The position numbers and the translations under genes are program-made. Shown here one piece after another: positions 16,696-25,286 of a stretch of 64,000 nt of DNA (position 1 is the stretch's first letter; each line of letters begins with the position of its first letter). The notes beneath the pieces were generated by a model. That model made no database searches and had not been told where the DNA came from. It saw only the letters and a list, made by a program, of their open reading frames with translations. Source of the stretch: Rhizobium sp. BK313 (GTDB lineage: Bacteria > Pseudomonadota > Alphaproteobacteria > Rhizobiales > Rhizobiaceae); assembly GCF_014193655.1 (NCBI RefSeq), contig NZ_JACHZQ010000003.1:248001-312000 (forward strand), read 5' to 3'.

Positions 16696-17610
16696 TTATC
16701 GGACGGCGGCGCGCGGATGGATCAGGACTTGTTTCACCGCCTGCCGCAGAAAGCGGTGGCCGGCATCATTATCGAAGCGCGGATGCCAGGCCTGCATGAC
16801 ATCGCAGGTCGGCAGTATCAGCGGCAAGGCGAAATGCTGCACACGCATGCCAAGCATTTCTGCGCCGATCGCCACGCCGCAGGGCATCGTCGCGACGATA
16901 TCGGATGAGGCAGCGGTGAAGAGGGCGGCATAGAAGCCGGGCACGACGAAATTGACGCTGCGGCTAAGCCCGAGTTGCTCCAGCGCATCGTCGATCGGCC
17001 CACGCGTGCGGCCGCGGCGCGAGGCGCTGACATGGCGCTCGGCGGCGAACCGCTCCGGGCTCATCTCGCCTTCCAGCAACGGATGGCCTTTGCGAACGAC
17101 CCCCACAAAACTGTCGCGCAATACCGACTGGACACGGATCTCCGGGCCGCTCTCGCGCACGACACCGATATCGAGATCGATATGGCCTTCGCGGAGCGCG
17201 TTCACGTCCTCCTTGCCTTCAAGGGCGAAGCGCAGGGTGATGTTCGGCGCAGTCTTTGCCATCAGGGCAATCAGCCGCGCGCCGAAAATACCGGCGACGT
17301 AGTCGCTCGCGCGCAGGGTGAAGCTGCGGTCGAGCGTGGAAATGTCGGCGGAAGCTTCCGGCCGCATCAGCGATTGCGCATCTTCGAGGAGGGAGCGCAC
17401 GCGGCCCTGAAGTTCCAGCGCCCGCGGCGTCGGCACGAGATTGCGCCCGGCCCGCACCAGGACGGGATCGCCGAGCGATTGCCGGATGCGCGATAGCGTA
17501 CGGCTCATCGCAGGGGCGCTAAGATTCATCCGCCGCGCAGCCGCGACTACACTGCCCTCCTGCAGGAGAGCGTCGAGGGCGATCAGAAGATTGAGATCCA
17601 TGGATTGCAT
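16696..17610 (-). CDS. LysR family transcriptional regulator (NodD/NahR-like subgroup)
   Basis: The product has an N-terminal winged HTH (MDLNLLIALDALL, then SVVAAARRMNLSAPAMSRTLSRIR) followed by the periplasmic-binding-protein-like effector domain. The MDLNLL start is typical of the NahR/NodD branch. ATGs at 17610 and 17601 and a GTG at 17619 are all possible; none has a clear ribosome site. It is divergent from an MFS exporter gene, and a TTCCA-N10-TGGAA dyad lies between them, the classic layout for a LysR protein controlling its neighbour. The ligand is not known. Confidence 0.92.
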   Translation of the reverse strand: MQSMDLNLLIALDALLQEGSVVAAARRMNLSAPAMSRTLSRIRQSLGDPVLVRAGRNLVPTPRALELQGRVRSLLEDAQSLMRPEASADISTLDRSFTLRASDYVAGIFGARLIALMAKTAPNITLRFALEGKEDVNALREGHIDLDIGVVRESGPEIRVQSVLRDSFVGVVRKGHPLLEGEMSPERFAAERHVSASRRGRTRGPIDDALEQLGLSRSVNFVVPGFYAALFTAASSDIVATMPCGVAIGAEMLGMRVQHFALPLILPTCDVMQAWHPRFDNDAGHRFLRQAVKQVLIHPRAAVR

Positions 17611-17626
17611 GAAACACACTTATACA

Positions 17627-17646
17627 TTCCAATCATTGCACTGGAA
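17627..17646. promoter_or_regulatory. Dyad in LysR/MFS intergenic region
   Basis: TTCCA and TGGAA are perfect inverses separated by ten bases, between the LysR start (about 17610) and the MFS start (17697). Its size and place fit a LysR recognition site. The role is inferred from position only. Confidence 0.55.
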
Positions 17647-17696
17647 AGCATGGATGTTTGTGGGGATTATCCGCGCCATCAGAAAAGGAGATTCCC

Positions 17697-18890
17697 ATGT
17701 CGTCTACTGCTCAGGAAGCAATCCAGGCCGACAGTCCCCCCAGTCGCGCGCTTCTTCATCTTTCGCCCTTTGTCCTCATCATCTTTCTCGGTTACGCCGC
17801 AATCGGACTGCCGCTTGCGGCCCTGCCGATCTATGTGCATGAACATCTCGGCTACGGCACGATCGTGGTCGGCCTTGTCGTCGCTCTGCAGTCCGTGGCG
17901 ACGCTTCTTACCCGCGCCTTCGCAGGCCATCTCTGCGATAGTCGCGGTGGCAGAACCTCGGTTCTGTTGGGCGCGCTCTGCTGCGCAGCGTCCGGGTTGT
18001 TCTATCTGGCCGGCCTCTGGATCGGATGGGCCGCTGGAAGCCTGGCGTTTATCCTTGTCGGCCGCCTTGTCGCCGGGCTCGGGGAGAGCTTGGTCATCAC
18101 CGGCATCCTTGCGTGGAGCATCGCCAGGGTCGGAGCCTCCAATACCGGCAAAGCCATGGTCTGGACGGGCATCGGCATGTATGGCGCTATCGCCGCCGGC
18201 GGTGCCGCCGGTCTCGCTCTCTACAATGCCGGTGGTCTTGCCGCTGTTTCGCTTGCGGTTATCGTCGCGCCGCTCGTCGCCATTCTGGTGACGGTCGCCT
18301 TACCCGCGGCGCGGGGTGTGGCCGGCGCCCGCCTGCCATTTTATCGCGTTGTCGGGCTGATTTGGCGTCAGGGTACGGGCCTGGCGCTCGCCTCGATCGG
18401 TTTCGGTGCCATTTCCGCTTTCATAGCACTTGATTTTCAGGCGCAGGGTTGGAGCGGTACGGGCCTGGGTCTTGCCGCATTCGGTATCGGTTACATCATC
18501 ACGCGTCTGTTCTGCGGTCATTTTCCCGATAAGTTCGGCAGCGCGAATGTCGTCGTCTGGTCGCTGCTGGTCGAGCTTCTGGGCCTTGCGGCTCTTTGGT
18601 TGGCACCGGGGCCGACCGTCGCACAGGCGGGTGCGTTCCTGACCGGCGCCGGATATTCGCTCGTATTCCCGTCTTTCGGCATCGAGGCGGTCAAGCGGGT
18701 GCCGGCCGCCAATCGTGGCGCGGCGCTCGGCGCTTACGTGATGTTCTTCGATATCGGCCTTGCCACCGCCGGGCCGGTCACGGGCACCATTGCCGGGCAT
18801 TTCGGTTATCCGGCAGCCTTCGGCGCCGGAGCGATTTCAGTCGCCCTCGCGCTGGCCACACGATTGGCCGGTCCCGGCCGCAGGGTCTGA
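17697..18890 (+). CDS. MFS transporter, YhhS/YfcJ-like
   Basis: The 397-residue protein has the 12-helix major facilitator layout. After helix 2 comes the family loop with GHLCDSRGGRTSVL (about 80-93), matching the G-x-x-D-R-x-G-R pattern, and the N-terminal stretch FLGYAAIGLPLAALP is typical of the YhhS/YfcJ (UPF0226) drug/sugar efflux group. The ATG at 17697 follows AAGGAGATTCCC. It is divergent from a LysR regulator and convergent with a second MFS gene that looks like its paralogue. Direction is probably export; the substrate is unknown. Confidence 0.92.
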   Translation: MSSTAQEAIQADSPPSRALLHLSPFVLIIFLGYAAIGLPLAALPIYVHEHLGYGTIVVGLVVALQSVATLLTRAFAGHLCDSRGGRTSVLLGALCCAASGLFYLAGLWIGWAAGSLAFILVGRLVAGLGESLVITGILAWSIARVGASNTGKAMVWTGIGMYGAIAAGGAAGLALYNAGGLAAVSLAVIVAPLVAILVTVALPAARGVAGARLPFYRVVGLIWRQGTGLALASIGFGAISAFIALDFQAQGWSGTGLGLAAFGIGYIITRLFCGHFPDKFGSANVVVWSLLVELLGLAALWLAPGPTVAQAGAFLTGAGYSLVFPSFGIEAVKRVPAANRGAALGAYVMFFDIGLATAGPVTGTIAGHFGYPAAFGAGAISVALALATRLAGPGRRV

Positions 18891-18902
18891 AATTGCGTCT
18901 TC

Positions 18903-18942
18903 GCAACGACAAAGGTTCCGGTCTTGGAGCCTTTGTCGTTGC
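18903..18942. terminator. Bidirectional hairpin terminator between two MFS genes
   Basis: GCAACGACAAAGGTTCC pairs with GGAGCCTTTGTCGTTGC (one G-T wobble) across a six-base loop, giving a 17-base stem 12 bases after one MFS stop and eight bases before the other. No long T-run follows, but position and stability fit a shared terminator. Confidence 0.75.
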
Positions 18943-18949
18943 GCCCATT

Positions 18950-20131
18950 CTACAAGTTGCCGCTCTTGCGCAGGCTCATGATCATGGCAAGGCTGAGCAG
19001 AACGCAGCCGACACCGAGGAGGAAGGGCGCGGTGTAGCCGAAGTGATCGGCAAGCAGGCCGGCGATCGGGCCGGTGCTTCCGAGCGACACATCCAGGAAA
19101 ACCGAGTAGAGGCCAAGCGCTACGCCACGGTTCTGCGACGGAATGCGCGCCATCGCCTCGTTGCCGAGCGCCGGAAAGATCGGGGCAAAGCCAGCCCCGG
19201 CGAGCGCAGCGCCGATGATCGCAACGGTTGGCGAGGGAGCAAAGGCAAGCGCCATGAGACCTATGGTCTCCAACACCAGCGAGACTCGTGCCAGCGGCAA
19301 TCCGCCGAAGCGGGCAACGGCTTGCGCCAATCCCAGGCGAACGCCCATGAAGGCGAGGCCAAAAGCGCTCAGCGCGAACGAAGCCCCATCCCAATCGCGG
19401 TTATGGAAAAACAAGGCGACGAAGGCCATGACGACGCCGAAGCCGCTGGAGGCAAGCGCCAGCGCCACGCCGAAAGGCGCGATGCGGCTGAGGACCTGGC
19501 CGGTGCCGATGCCCTTTTCCTTGACGCCGGGCACAGCCGGCCGCGTCTGCGCCAGCATCAGGCCGGCAATTGCCAGGCCGATCGTTACGGCGCCTGTGGC
19601 GAGGAAACCATATTGTCCCTCCAGCCAGGCGCCGAGGGGGGCGGCAAGCGCGATGCCGCCATAGGTGGCGATGCCGTTCCAGGAGATGATGCGCACGGTT
19701 TCGCGCGATCCCATCAGCCCGATTGCCCAAGTGATCGCCGCCGTGCTGACCAAGCTTTCACCGACACCAAGCGCCAACCGGCCGACAAGCAGCAGCGCCA
19801 GGCTGAGTGTCGGAATATCGGTCACCAAGGCTGACGCCAGCGTCAGTGCACCGGAAAATCCGTAAGCGAGAAAGCCGAGGAAAACCGAACGGCGCGGCCC
19901 GTATTGGTCGCACAGGCGGCCGACCTGCGCGCGAGTGATGATGGTTGCCACATATTGCGCGCTGATGGTGATGCCGGCCCAGACGACGCCGAAGCCGAGA
20001 CCGCTATCGACGTAGGTCGGCAGCACGGCGAGCGGCAGCCCGATGGCGATATAGCCGAAGAAGGTCAGCGCAACGATGGAAAGAAGAGATAGTGTCGAGG
20101 TGGACTGGATAGTTTGGGAGGCAGTGTTCAC
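18950..20131 (-). CDS. MFS transporter, YhhS/YfcJ-like (second paralogue)
   Basis: The protein has 12 predicted helices; FFGYIAIGLPLAVLPTYVD near the N-terminus parallels FLGYAAIGLPLAALPIYVH of the gene at 17697, and the helix 2-3 loop is GRLCDQYGPRRSVF. I chose the GTG at 20131 (393 residues; AGGCGA upstream), because the extra 29 residues of the longer frame to 20218 look non-coding. It is convergent with its paralogue across a shared terminator. It may be a diverged duplicate; the substrate is unknown. Confidence 0.9.
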   Translation of the reverse strand: MNTASQTIQSTSTLSLLSIVALTFFGYIAIGLPLAVLPTYVDSGLGFGVVWAGITISAQYVATIITRAQVGRLCDQYGPRRSVFLGFLAYGFSGALTLASALVTDIPTLSLALLLVGRLALGVGESLVSTAAITWAIGLMGSRETVRIISWNGIATYGGIALAAPLGAWLEGQYGFLATGAVTIGLAIAGLMLAQTRPAVPGVKEKGIGTGQVLSRIAPFGVALALASSGFGVVMAFVALFFHNRDWDGASFALSAFGLAFMGVRLGLAQAVARFGGLPLARVSLVLETIGLMALAFAPSPTVAIIGAALAGAGFAPIFPALGNEAMARIPSQNRGVALGLYSVFLDVSLGSTGPIAGLLADHFGYTAPFLLGVGCVLLSLAMIMSLRKSGNL

Positions 20132-20388
20132 GAGATATCGCCTGCGGGCACCGGCGCGCGGTGTCCATGCTGTTTGCCATGACGGATCGGGGTTGGTACC
20201 GGATAGGTGCGACGGCAACGGCCGAACGACCGTGCAACATCACGCTCAAATTGGTATCAGGCGAGGAGAGGCCGGGTCAATGAAATTGCTGCTTTGCAGC
20301 AAAAATTCGTGACGCGTTCAAGCGATTGTGTTTGGCGCTCTCGCTAGCAAGCCAAGCTGCCGGACGCATTTGCCCGCGGGAGGGGATA

Positions 20389-20412
20389 CAAGGTGACGAT
20401 CGCGCCACCTTG
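20389..20412 (-). terminator. Possible terminator of the quinone oxidoreductase gene
   Basis: CAAGGTG and CACCTTG form a seven-base stem across a ten-base loop, nine bases beyond the stop of the minus-strand oxidoreductase. No T-run follows, so this is weak. The rest of the 20219-20420 gap shows only a small TTGCTGC/GCAGCAA hairpin near 20286. Confidence 0.35.
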
Positions 20413-20420
20413 TCCTTGGT

Positions 20421-21395
20421 TCACATCGTCAACACCACGCTTGCCGTTGTTCGTCCTGCCTCCAAATCGGAATGCGCTCTGGCGGCGTCTTTCAGCGCGT
20501 ATTCCGCGCTGATCGGATTGATCAGCCCGGCCTGCAATTCCGCCATCAGGGCCTTGGCGCCCTGCCGGTAAAGATCGGGATCGTTGGCGTAGGTCAGCAC
20601 GCTCGGGCGGGCGAGACCGATCGCACGGGGTGCGGACAGCTCCTCGATCTGGATCGGGGGAATGGGGCCCGCGGCCTGGCCGAGGCTGGCTACTATGCCA
20701 AAAGGACGGACGGTTGCGAGCGTCTGCGATAGCATCGCGCCGCCGATGCCGTCGATGGCGAGATGTACGCCCCGGCCGTCGGCGATGCGGCGTGTCTCCT
20801 CCACCCAATCCTCGGAATTATGAAGGAGAACGGCATCGGCGCCGGCTTCATAGGCATATTCCGCCTTGGCTCCCGAGCCGACTGTGGCGATGACGTTGGC
20901 GCCGAGACGCTTGGCCCAGCGCGTCACGATCTGCCCGACACCTCCCGCTGCCGCGTGTACCAGAACCCATTCGCCCGGTTGCAGTGGATGAACCTTGTGG
21001 AGCAGCATATGGGCGGTGAGACCGCGCAACATGGTACTGCCGGCAAGCCGCTCGCTGACATCGTCGGGCAGCCGCACCAGCCGAGAGGCAGGCAGTGTGC
21101 GCCCTTCGGCATAACTTCCGAGGGGATGACCGACATAGGCGACGCGATCGCCGACCTTGAGGCCCTCGACGCCGGAGCCGATCGCTTCCACGACGCCTGC
21201 GCCCTCGAAGCCGAGGACGGTTTGGCCGGGCGGCAGGGGATAAAGCCCGGTGCGAACATAGATATCAACGAAATTGACGCCGGAAATGCTTTGGCGGATG
21301 CGGGCCTGTCCTGGTCCCGGCTCGGTGATGGGGAGATCAACGAGCGTCATTGTCTCAGGGCTGCCGGGACCGGTTATGGCGATGGCTAGGGGCAT
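20421..21395 (-). CDS. Quinone oxidoreductase-like, zinc-free MDR family
   Basis: The 324-residue protein fits the NADPH:quinone oxidoreductase (QOR) branch of the medium-chain dehydrogenases. The GroES-like N-terminal domain has GVNFVDIYVRTGLYP, and the Rossmann domain has HAAAGGVGQIVTRWAKRLG for NADPH binding. Zinc-ligand cysteines are absent, as expected for QOR. The ATG at 21395 has GGAGA upstream; the longer frame runs through an inverted repeat. It is divergent from a LysR gene, its likely regulator. Confidence 0.93.
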   Translation of the reverse strand: MPLAIAITGPGSPETMTLVDLPITEPGPGQARIRQSISGVNFVDIYVRTGLYPLPPGQTVLGFEGAGVVEAIGSGVEGLKVGDRVAYVGHPLGSYAEGRTLPASRLVRLPDDVSERLAGSTMLRGLTAHMLLHKVHPLQPGEWVLVHAAAGGVGQIVTRWAKRLGANVIATVGSGAKAEYAYEAGADAVLLHNSEDWVEETRRIADGRGVHLAIDGIGGAMLSQTLATVRPFGIVASLGQAAGPIPPIQIEELSAPRAIGLARPSVLTYANDPDLYRQGAKALMAELQAGLINPISAEYALKDAARAHSDLEAGRTTASVVLTM

Positions 21396-21408
21396 TGAGT
21401 AGTCTCCT

Positions 21409-21444
21409 TTCAGACGCACCTTTGAGCACAAAGGTGCGTCTGAA
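21409..21444. repeat. Perfect 15-bp inverted repeat between qor-like and LysR genes
   Basis: TTCAGACGCACCTTT (21409-21423) and its exact complement (21430-21444) flank the six-base loop GAGCAC. It resembles the GACGCAC/GTGCGTC hairpins of rhizobial intergenic repeats but sits where an operator would. Its symmetry makes the two divergent frames spell similar peptides here, which shows that neither coding region extends this far. Confidence 0.75.
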
Positions 21445-21469
21445 TAAATTCGGTATGAACTCACGACGT

Positions 21470-21487
21470 CTGTGCAATAATGCACAG
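21470..21487. promoter_or_regulatory. CTGTGCA-N4-TGCACAG dyad at the LysR start
   Basis: A perfect seven-base inverted repeat with an ATAA centre ends directly before the LysR ATG at 21488. A regulator bound here would block or position polymerase for both divergent genes, so it is a good candidate for the LysR binding site. This is inferred from symmetry and place. Confidence 0.65.
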
Positions 21488-22366
21488 ATGATCGATTGGC
21501 AGGACCTTCTTCACTTCGCGTCTCTCGTGCGCACCGGCTCGCTCTCGGCCGCTGCGCGCGAGCTTGGCGTCGATCACGCTACTGTCGGCCGGCGAATCGC
21601 CGCACTGGAACGCGCGCTTGATCTGCGCCTGATCGACCGCAGGCCGCGTACCTCGCCGCTGACGGCTGACGGTCGGGCGATTGCCGAGCTGGTGGCGGGC
21701 ATGGAGGACAATGTCGAGGCGATCAGACGTTATTCGAAAAATGCCGTTGCCGGACTTTCCGCCGCCGTCAAGATCAGTGCGCCACCATCCATAGCTGCCC
21801 ACCTCATTGCCCCGAAAGCGGTCGATTTTCGCGCGGAACATCCCGATATCACGCTGACCATCGCCGGTGTCACCCGCCGGGCCGCCCTCGACCATGGCGA
21901 AGCCGATATCGCCGTGCGCATGTCGCGCCCCGAGGAGAGCGATCTCCTGGTGCGGCGCATCGGCCTCATGCGTTTCGGGCTCTATGCCATCCCCGAAATT
22001 GCAGCGACGCCGGAAGATAGCTGGGTCTTTATCGGCTATGATGCGGCACTCGACCATCTGACGCAGCAGACCTGGCTGCGCAGCCTGCTGGCCGGCCGCC
22101 CCATCGTCTTTCGGGCCGGTGACGTCTTCGGCCAACTGCAAGCGGCGCGCGCCGGCCTCGGCGTCGTCGCGCTCCCCGCTTTCCTCGGCGACGGCGAAGC
22201 CGCCCTCACGCGGCTGCCGACGGAGATCCCGTCACCCACACGCGACCTCTGGCTCGTTACCTATCCCGATCTTCGCCGCTCCCCAGCCATCCGGGCGGTG
22301 ATGGATTTTGTCACTGAAACGATCGGCAGAAGTTGCCCGCTTCGAGACGCGGACGGGGTTGTGTAG
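21488..22366 (+). CDS. LysR family transcriptional regulator
   Basis: The 292-residue product has the N-terminal winged HTH (DWQDLLHFASLVRTGSLS, then AAARELGVDHATVGRRIAALE) and a substrate-binding domain of the AaeR/CrgA-like branch (SAAVKISAPPSIAAHLIAP). I prefer the ATG at 21488; an in-frame ATG at 21455 would add 11 residues across the CTGTGCA dyad. It is divergent from the quinone oxidoreductase gene and probably controls it, as in many LysR/QOR pairs. The inducer is unknown. Confidence 0.92.
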   Translation: MIDWQDLLHFASLVRTGSLSAAARELGVDHATVGRRIAALERALDLRLIDRRPRTSPLTADGRAIAELVAGMEDNVEAIRRYSKNAVAGLSAAVKISAPPSIAAHLIAPKAVDFRAEHPDITLTIAGVTRRAALDHGEADIAVRMSRPEESDLLVRRIGLMRFGLYAIPEIAATPEDSWVFIGYDAALDHLTQQTWLRSLLAGRPIVFRAGDVFGQLQAARAGLGVVALPAFLGDGEAALTRLPTEIPSPTRDLWLVTYPDLRRSPAIRAVMDFVTETIGRSCPLRDADGVV

Positions 22367-22457
22367 GGCAGCAGCTCGCGCCCCTTACTTTCCTGTTGCA
22401 GCTAATTAGCGAATCTCTAGACCTAGACAGATTGACGATTCCTATGGTCGGTGATCG

Positions 22458-24110
22458 ATGACGAAGCTGAGTGGCTGGCCAGTGGTAGACAAAGGCGATG
22501 TGATCGCGGGCATATCGGTTGCCGGCCTGATGCTGCCGGAAGCGGTCGCCTATGCCGGCATCGCCGGTCTGCCGCCGCACCGAGCCATTCTCGCCGGCAT
22601 CGCCGGCTGTCTCATCTACGCGATTTTCGGACGCAGTCGTTTCGCCATCGTCTCGCCGACCTCCTCATCCGCGGCCATTCTTGCCGCGACGCTGGCGGTT
22701 GTTCCGGGAGATGCCACCGTCAAGGCTGGCCTCGCGACGATCGCCGTCGCGTTGGCCGGCCTCCTCTTCGTCGCCGCCGCTGCTCTACGCCTCGGCGGCA
22801 TCACTGGCTTCATCTCGCGCCCGGTGTTGCGCGGCTTCGCACTGGGTCTGGCGATCACCATCATCCTGCATCAGCTACCGATTCTCGTCGGCGTCTCCGT
22901 GCAGGGCTCCAATATCTTCAGATATGCCGGCGCATTGTTCGCGGCGATGCCGCAATGGAACCTTGCAAGCGTCGCTGTCGGCCTCGTGGCTCTGGCCGCA
23001 CTGCTGCTGCTCAAGCGACTGCCGGGCGTCCCCGGCGCCTTCCTCGTGCTCGCCGCCGGCATTCTTGCGTCTTCCCTTTTTGGCCTCGGCGGCCATGGTG
23101 TCGAACTGGTCGGGACGATCGAGGTTCTGCCGCAATGGCCGTCTCTGCCCAATGCCGGCTGGACTGCTTATTCGCGGCTGGTGCAGTTCACCGTGCCCCT
23201 CGTGCTCATTCTCTTCGCCGAATCCTGGGGTACGATGCGGGCATTGGCGCTGCGCTATGGTGATCCTCTGGAGGTCAATCGCGAACTTGGTGCCCTGGGT
23301 TTTGCCAATATTGCTAGCGCCATCGTCCAGGGCATGCCCGTCGGCGCCGGCTTTTCCGCGGGTTTCGCCAGTGAAGCCGCGGGGGCGAAGACGCGCGCCA
23401 CCGCTGTCTTTGCCGCAATCGGCCTTGCCATCCTGATCGCCTGCGCCGGGCCGCTGGTCGCGCGGCTGCCGGAGCCGGTGCTTGCCGCTGTGGTGATTGC
23501 GGCCCTTACGCATGCACTCGACCCCGGCCCGATCCTTCGCTTGCGGCAGCTCCATCGCGACTTCTATGTCGCGCTCGGTGCCGCGGCCGGCGTGCTGCTC
23601 TTCGGCGTTCTCAACGGCATGTTGCTGGCGATCGGGCTCTCGCTCGCAGCGATGATGCATCGATTGGCTTCTCCCTATGTCGCTCGTCTCGGACGGCTGG
23701 GGAGCAGCCATAATTTTGTCGACGTAAGCCGCCACGCGGAGGCGATAGAAACTCCCGGCATTACCATCTGGCGCCCTGGCGAGCCGTTATTTTTCGGCAA
23801 TGCCGATACGATTTTCGGTGAAATCCTGTCGCGCAGCCGCGGGGAAGCGGGGCTACGGGCGGTCGTCCTCAGCCTTGAAGAAAGCTTCGACCTCGATAGC
23901 ACCGCTCTGGACGCGCTGACGGAATTCGATGGTGCCATGCATATAGCCGGCATCCGCCTGCAATTCGCCCGCGTCCATGACCGCGTTCGTGACGCCATGG
24001 CCATAGCCGGGGTCAAAGACCTTGAAAGTCGCTGCAGCTTCAGCGTTGACGACGCGATTGCGGTGGTTGGGCCGGCGGCGGGAAATGGCCGGCGCCCGCT
24101 GAATGAGTGA
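22458..24110 (+). CDS. SulP family anion transporter with STAS domain
   Basis: The 550-residue protein has 10-14 hydrophobic helices with the SulP signature near the N-terminus (GISVAGLMLPEAVAYAGIAG), SPTSSSAAI, GFSAGFASEAAGA, and a C-terminal STAS domain (about 430-540, LFFGNADTIF, LEESFDLDSTALDALTEF). SulP carriers move sulfate, bicarbonate or dicarboxylates, and the STAS domain is regulatory. The ATG at 22458 overlaps no other gene. Nothing nearby gives the substrate; there is no carbonic anhydrase fused or adjacent. Confidence 0.95.
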   Translation: MTKLSGWPVVDKGDVIAGISVAGLMLPEAVAYAGIAGLPPHRAILAGIAGCLIYAIFGRSRFAIVSPTSSSAAILAATLAVVPGDATVKAGLATIAVALAGLLFVAAAALRLGGITGFISRPVLRGFALGLAITIILHQLPILVGVSVQGSNIFRYAGALFAAMPQWNLASVAVGLVALAALLLLKRLPGVPGAFLVLAAGILASSLFGLGGHGVELVGTIEVLPQWPSLPNAGWTAYSRLVQFTVPLVLILFAESWGTMRALALRYGDPLEVNRELGALGFANIASAIVQGMPVGAGFSAGFASEAAGAKTRATAVFAAIGLAILIACAGPLVARLPEPVLAAVVIAALTHALDPGPILRLRQLHRDFYVALGAAAGVLLFGVLNGMLLAIGLSLAAMMHRLASPYVARLGRLGSSHNFVDVSRHAEAIETPGITIWRPGEPLFFGNADTIFGEILSRSRGEAGLRAVVLSLEESFDLDSTALDALTEFDGAMHIAGIRLQFARVHDRVRDAMAIAGVKDLESRCSFSVDDAIAVVGPAAGNGRRPLNE

Positions 24111-24119
24111 ACAATCGGT

Positions 24120-24725
24120 CTAGTTCAGCAGCCAGTAGCAAAGATGCTTATGCTCACCTTCCCCCTGCAAGCTATGTATCAGCACAAAATCTCGGACAGT
24201 CCACGTCACGGGTTTGTCGAGCATCACTTCCGGAATGAAGTGGCCCCGATATAGCAAGGTCATGTGCGGCTCAAATTTCTTTCCGTCGTCGTTTGCAAAT
24301 CCGGTGAGCCGCATTGCGTCATCCAGCTCCCGATGCAGCGCCCTCAGCTCTGTATTTCCCTCTCTGCACCACAGAACAAGAGGGCGATTGTCGCCATTAC
24401 CGAAGCTGACGGCTCGATCGAAGACCACTTGAAATGATGGCTTGCGGACGGTCGATGCTGCTTGCATCGCGGCGAACGCTGCCTCCTCCGGCTGACCACG
24501 AAAGGAGCGGATTGTATAAAGCGTGACATGAGACAAATCCGATTGTCGCGGCTTCGTCGAAAAGCCGTATTGCCGGCGCAGATCGCTAGCGAGTTCCAGA
24601 CCTAGCGAGGCGATCTCCGGGTCAGGCAGAACGGCAAAATACAGAGCATCCTCATAGGCTGGATCGGCCGCCGATTTCTGTGATCCTTCGCCAAGATTGA
24701 GCGAAAGCTGCCCGTTGTTCTTCAT
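24120..24725 (-). CDS. 2'-5' RNA ligase / LigT-like phosphoesterase family protein
   Basis: The 201-residue protein carries the two tetrapeptides of the 2H phosphoesterase superfamily: HVTL (in LSHVTLYTI, near residue 65) and HMTL (in EPHMTLLYRG, near 153). These His/Thr pairs form the active site of LigT, CPDase and related enzymes that act on cyclic phosphates or 2'-5' linkages in RNA. It is convergent with the SulP gene. Family membership is clear by motif; the natural substrate is not. Confidence 0.9.
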   Translation of the reverse strand: MKNNGQLSLNLGEGSQKSAADPAYEDALYFAVLPDPEIASLGLELASDLRRQYGFSTKPRQSDLSHVTLYTIRSFRGQPEEAAFAAMQAASTVRKPSFQVVFDRAVSFGNGDNRPLVLWCREGNTELRALHRELDDAMRLTGFANDDGKKFEPHMTLLYRGHFIPEVMLDKPVTWTVRDFVLIHSLQGEGEHKHLCYWLLN

Positions 24726-24974
24726 GAGATCGCTTCAAAGCCAAATGGCTTTGCCTCGTCCTGTTCTTGTCGATCGTGGATATCCTAACGGTGTATAGTC
24801 GCAAAATCAAGAACAAATAGAGAACAAAATTGAGCCAGGACAATGGGCTGGGTGATCGAGGGCAGTTCCTCGCATCCCCAATTAAAAAACGGCACCGAAT
24901 AAAACCGCCCCTTCGGTTGTTCACCGCAGGTCAGGGGCATTTTACGCCCGCTCTCAACAAGGGAATGACCTCAC

Positions 24975-25115
24975 ATGTTGATAAAAACCATCTACTCCGC
25001 CGTGTTTTTCGCCCTCATTGGCCTCAGCGTTTCCGCCTGCTCGACCACGGGTCAGGGCAATTCCGGCGGCGGCGGTATGACGCAGAATTCTGCTCCGGCC
25101 GGCGGCGGATATTAA
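24975..25115 (+). CDS. Small lipoprotein, 46 residues
   Basis: The product has a lysine-containing start, a hydrophobic stretch and a lipobox ending SVSAC, so Cys22 would be lipidated after signal peptidase II cleavage. The mature part is about 25 residues, rich in Gly, Ser and Thr (STTGQG, NSGGGG, PAGGGY). AAGGGA lies ten bases before the ATG. I know no family. The 249 bases upstream (24726-24974) show no other gene. It would be localised to the envelope. Confidence 0.75.
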   Translation: MLIKTIYSAVFFALIGLSVSACSTTGQGNSGGGGMTQNSAPAGGGY

Positions 25116-25286
25116 TACGGCCCGATGCTGCGTGGGAAGCGGTGCGGCGAAGGTTGCCCTGGCAGCATCGGCGCCGCTTCCTTCAACCGGCAAATGTTGG
25201 CAACGATCGTCCTGCGCAAGAATCGGGTTGAATTCGATCGCCTGACGCACGATTTTCATGGCAAGTGGAAACACGGAGACGCTGCC

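Noticed and set aside
21396..21485. N-terminal extensions of the qor-like and LysR genes with similar peptides (SDAPL.. KVRLK / KVRLN)
   Set aside because: The similarity comes from the perfect inverted repeat being read from both sides; both genes have better starts outside it.
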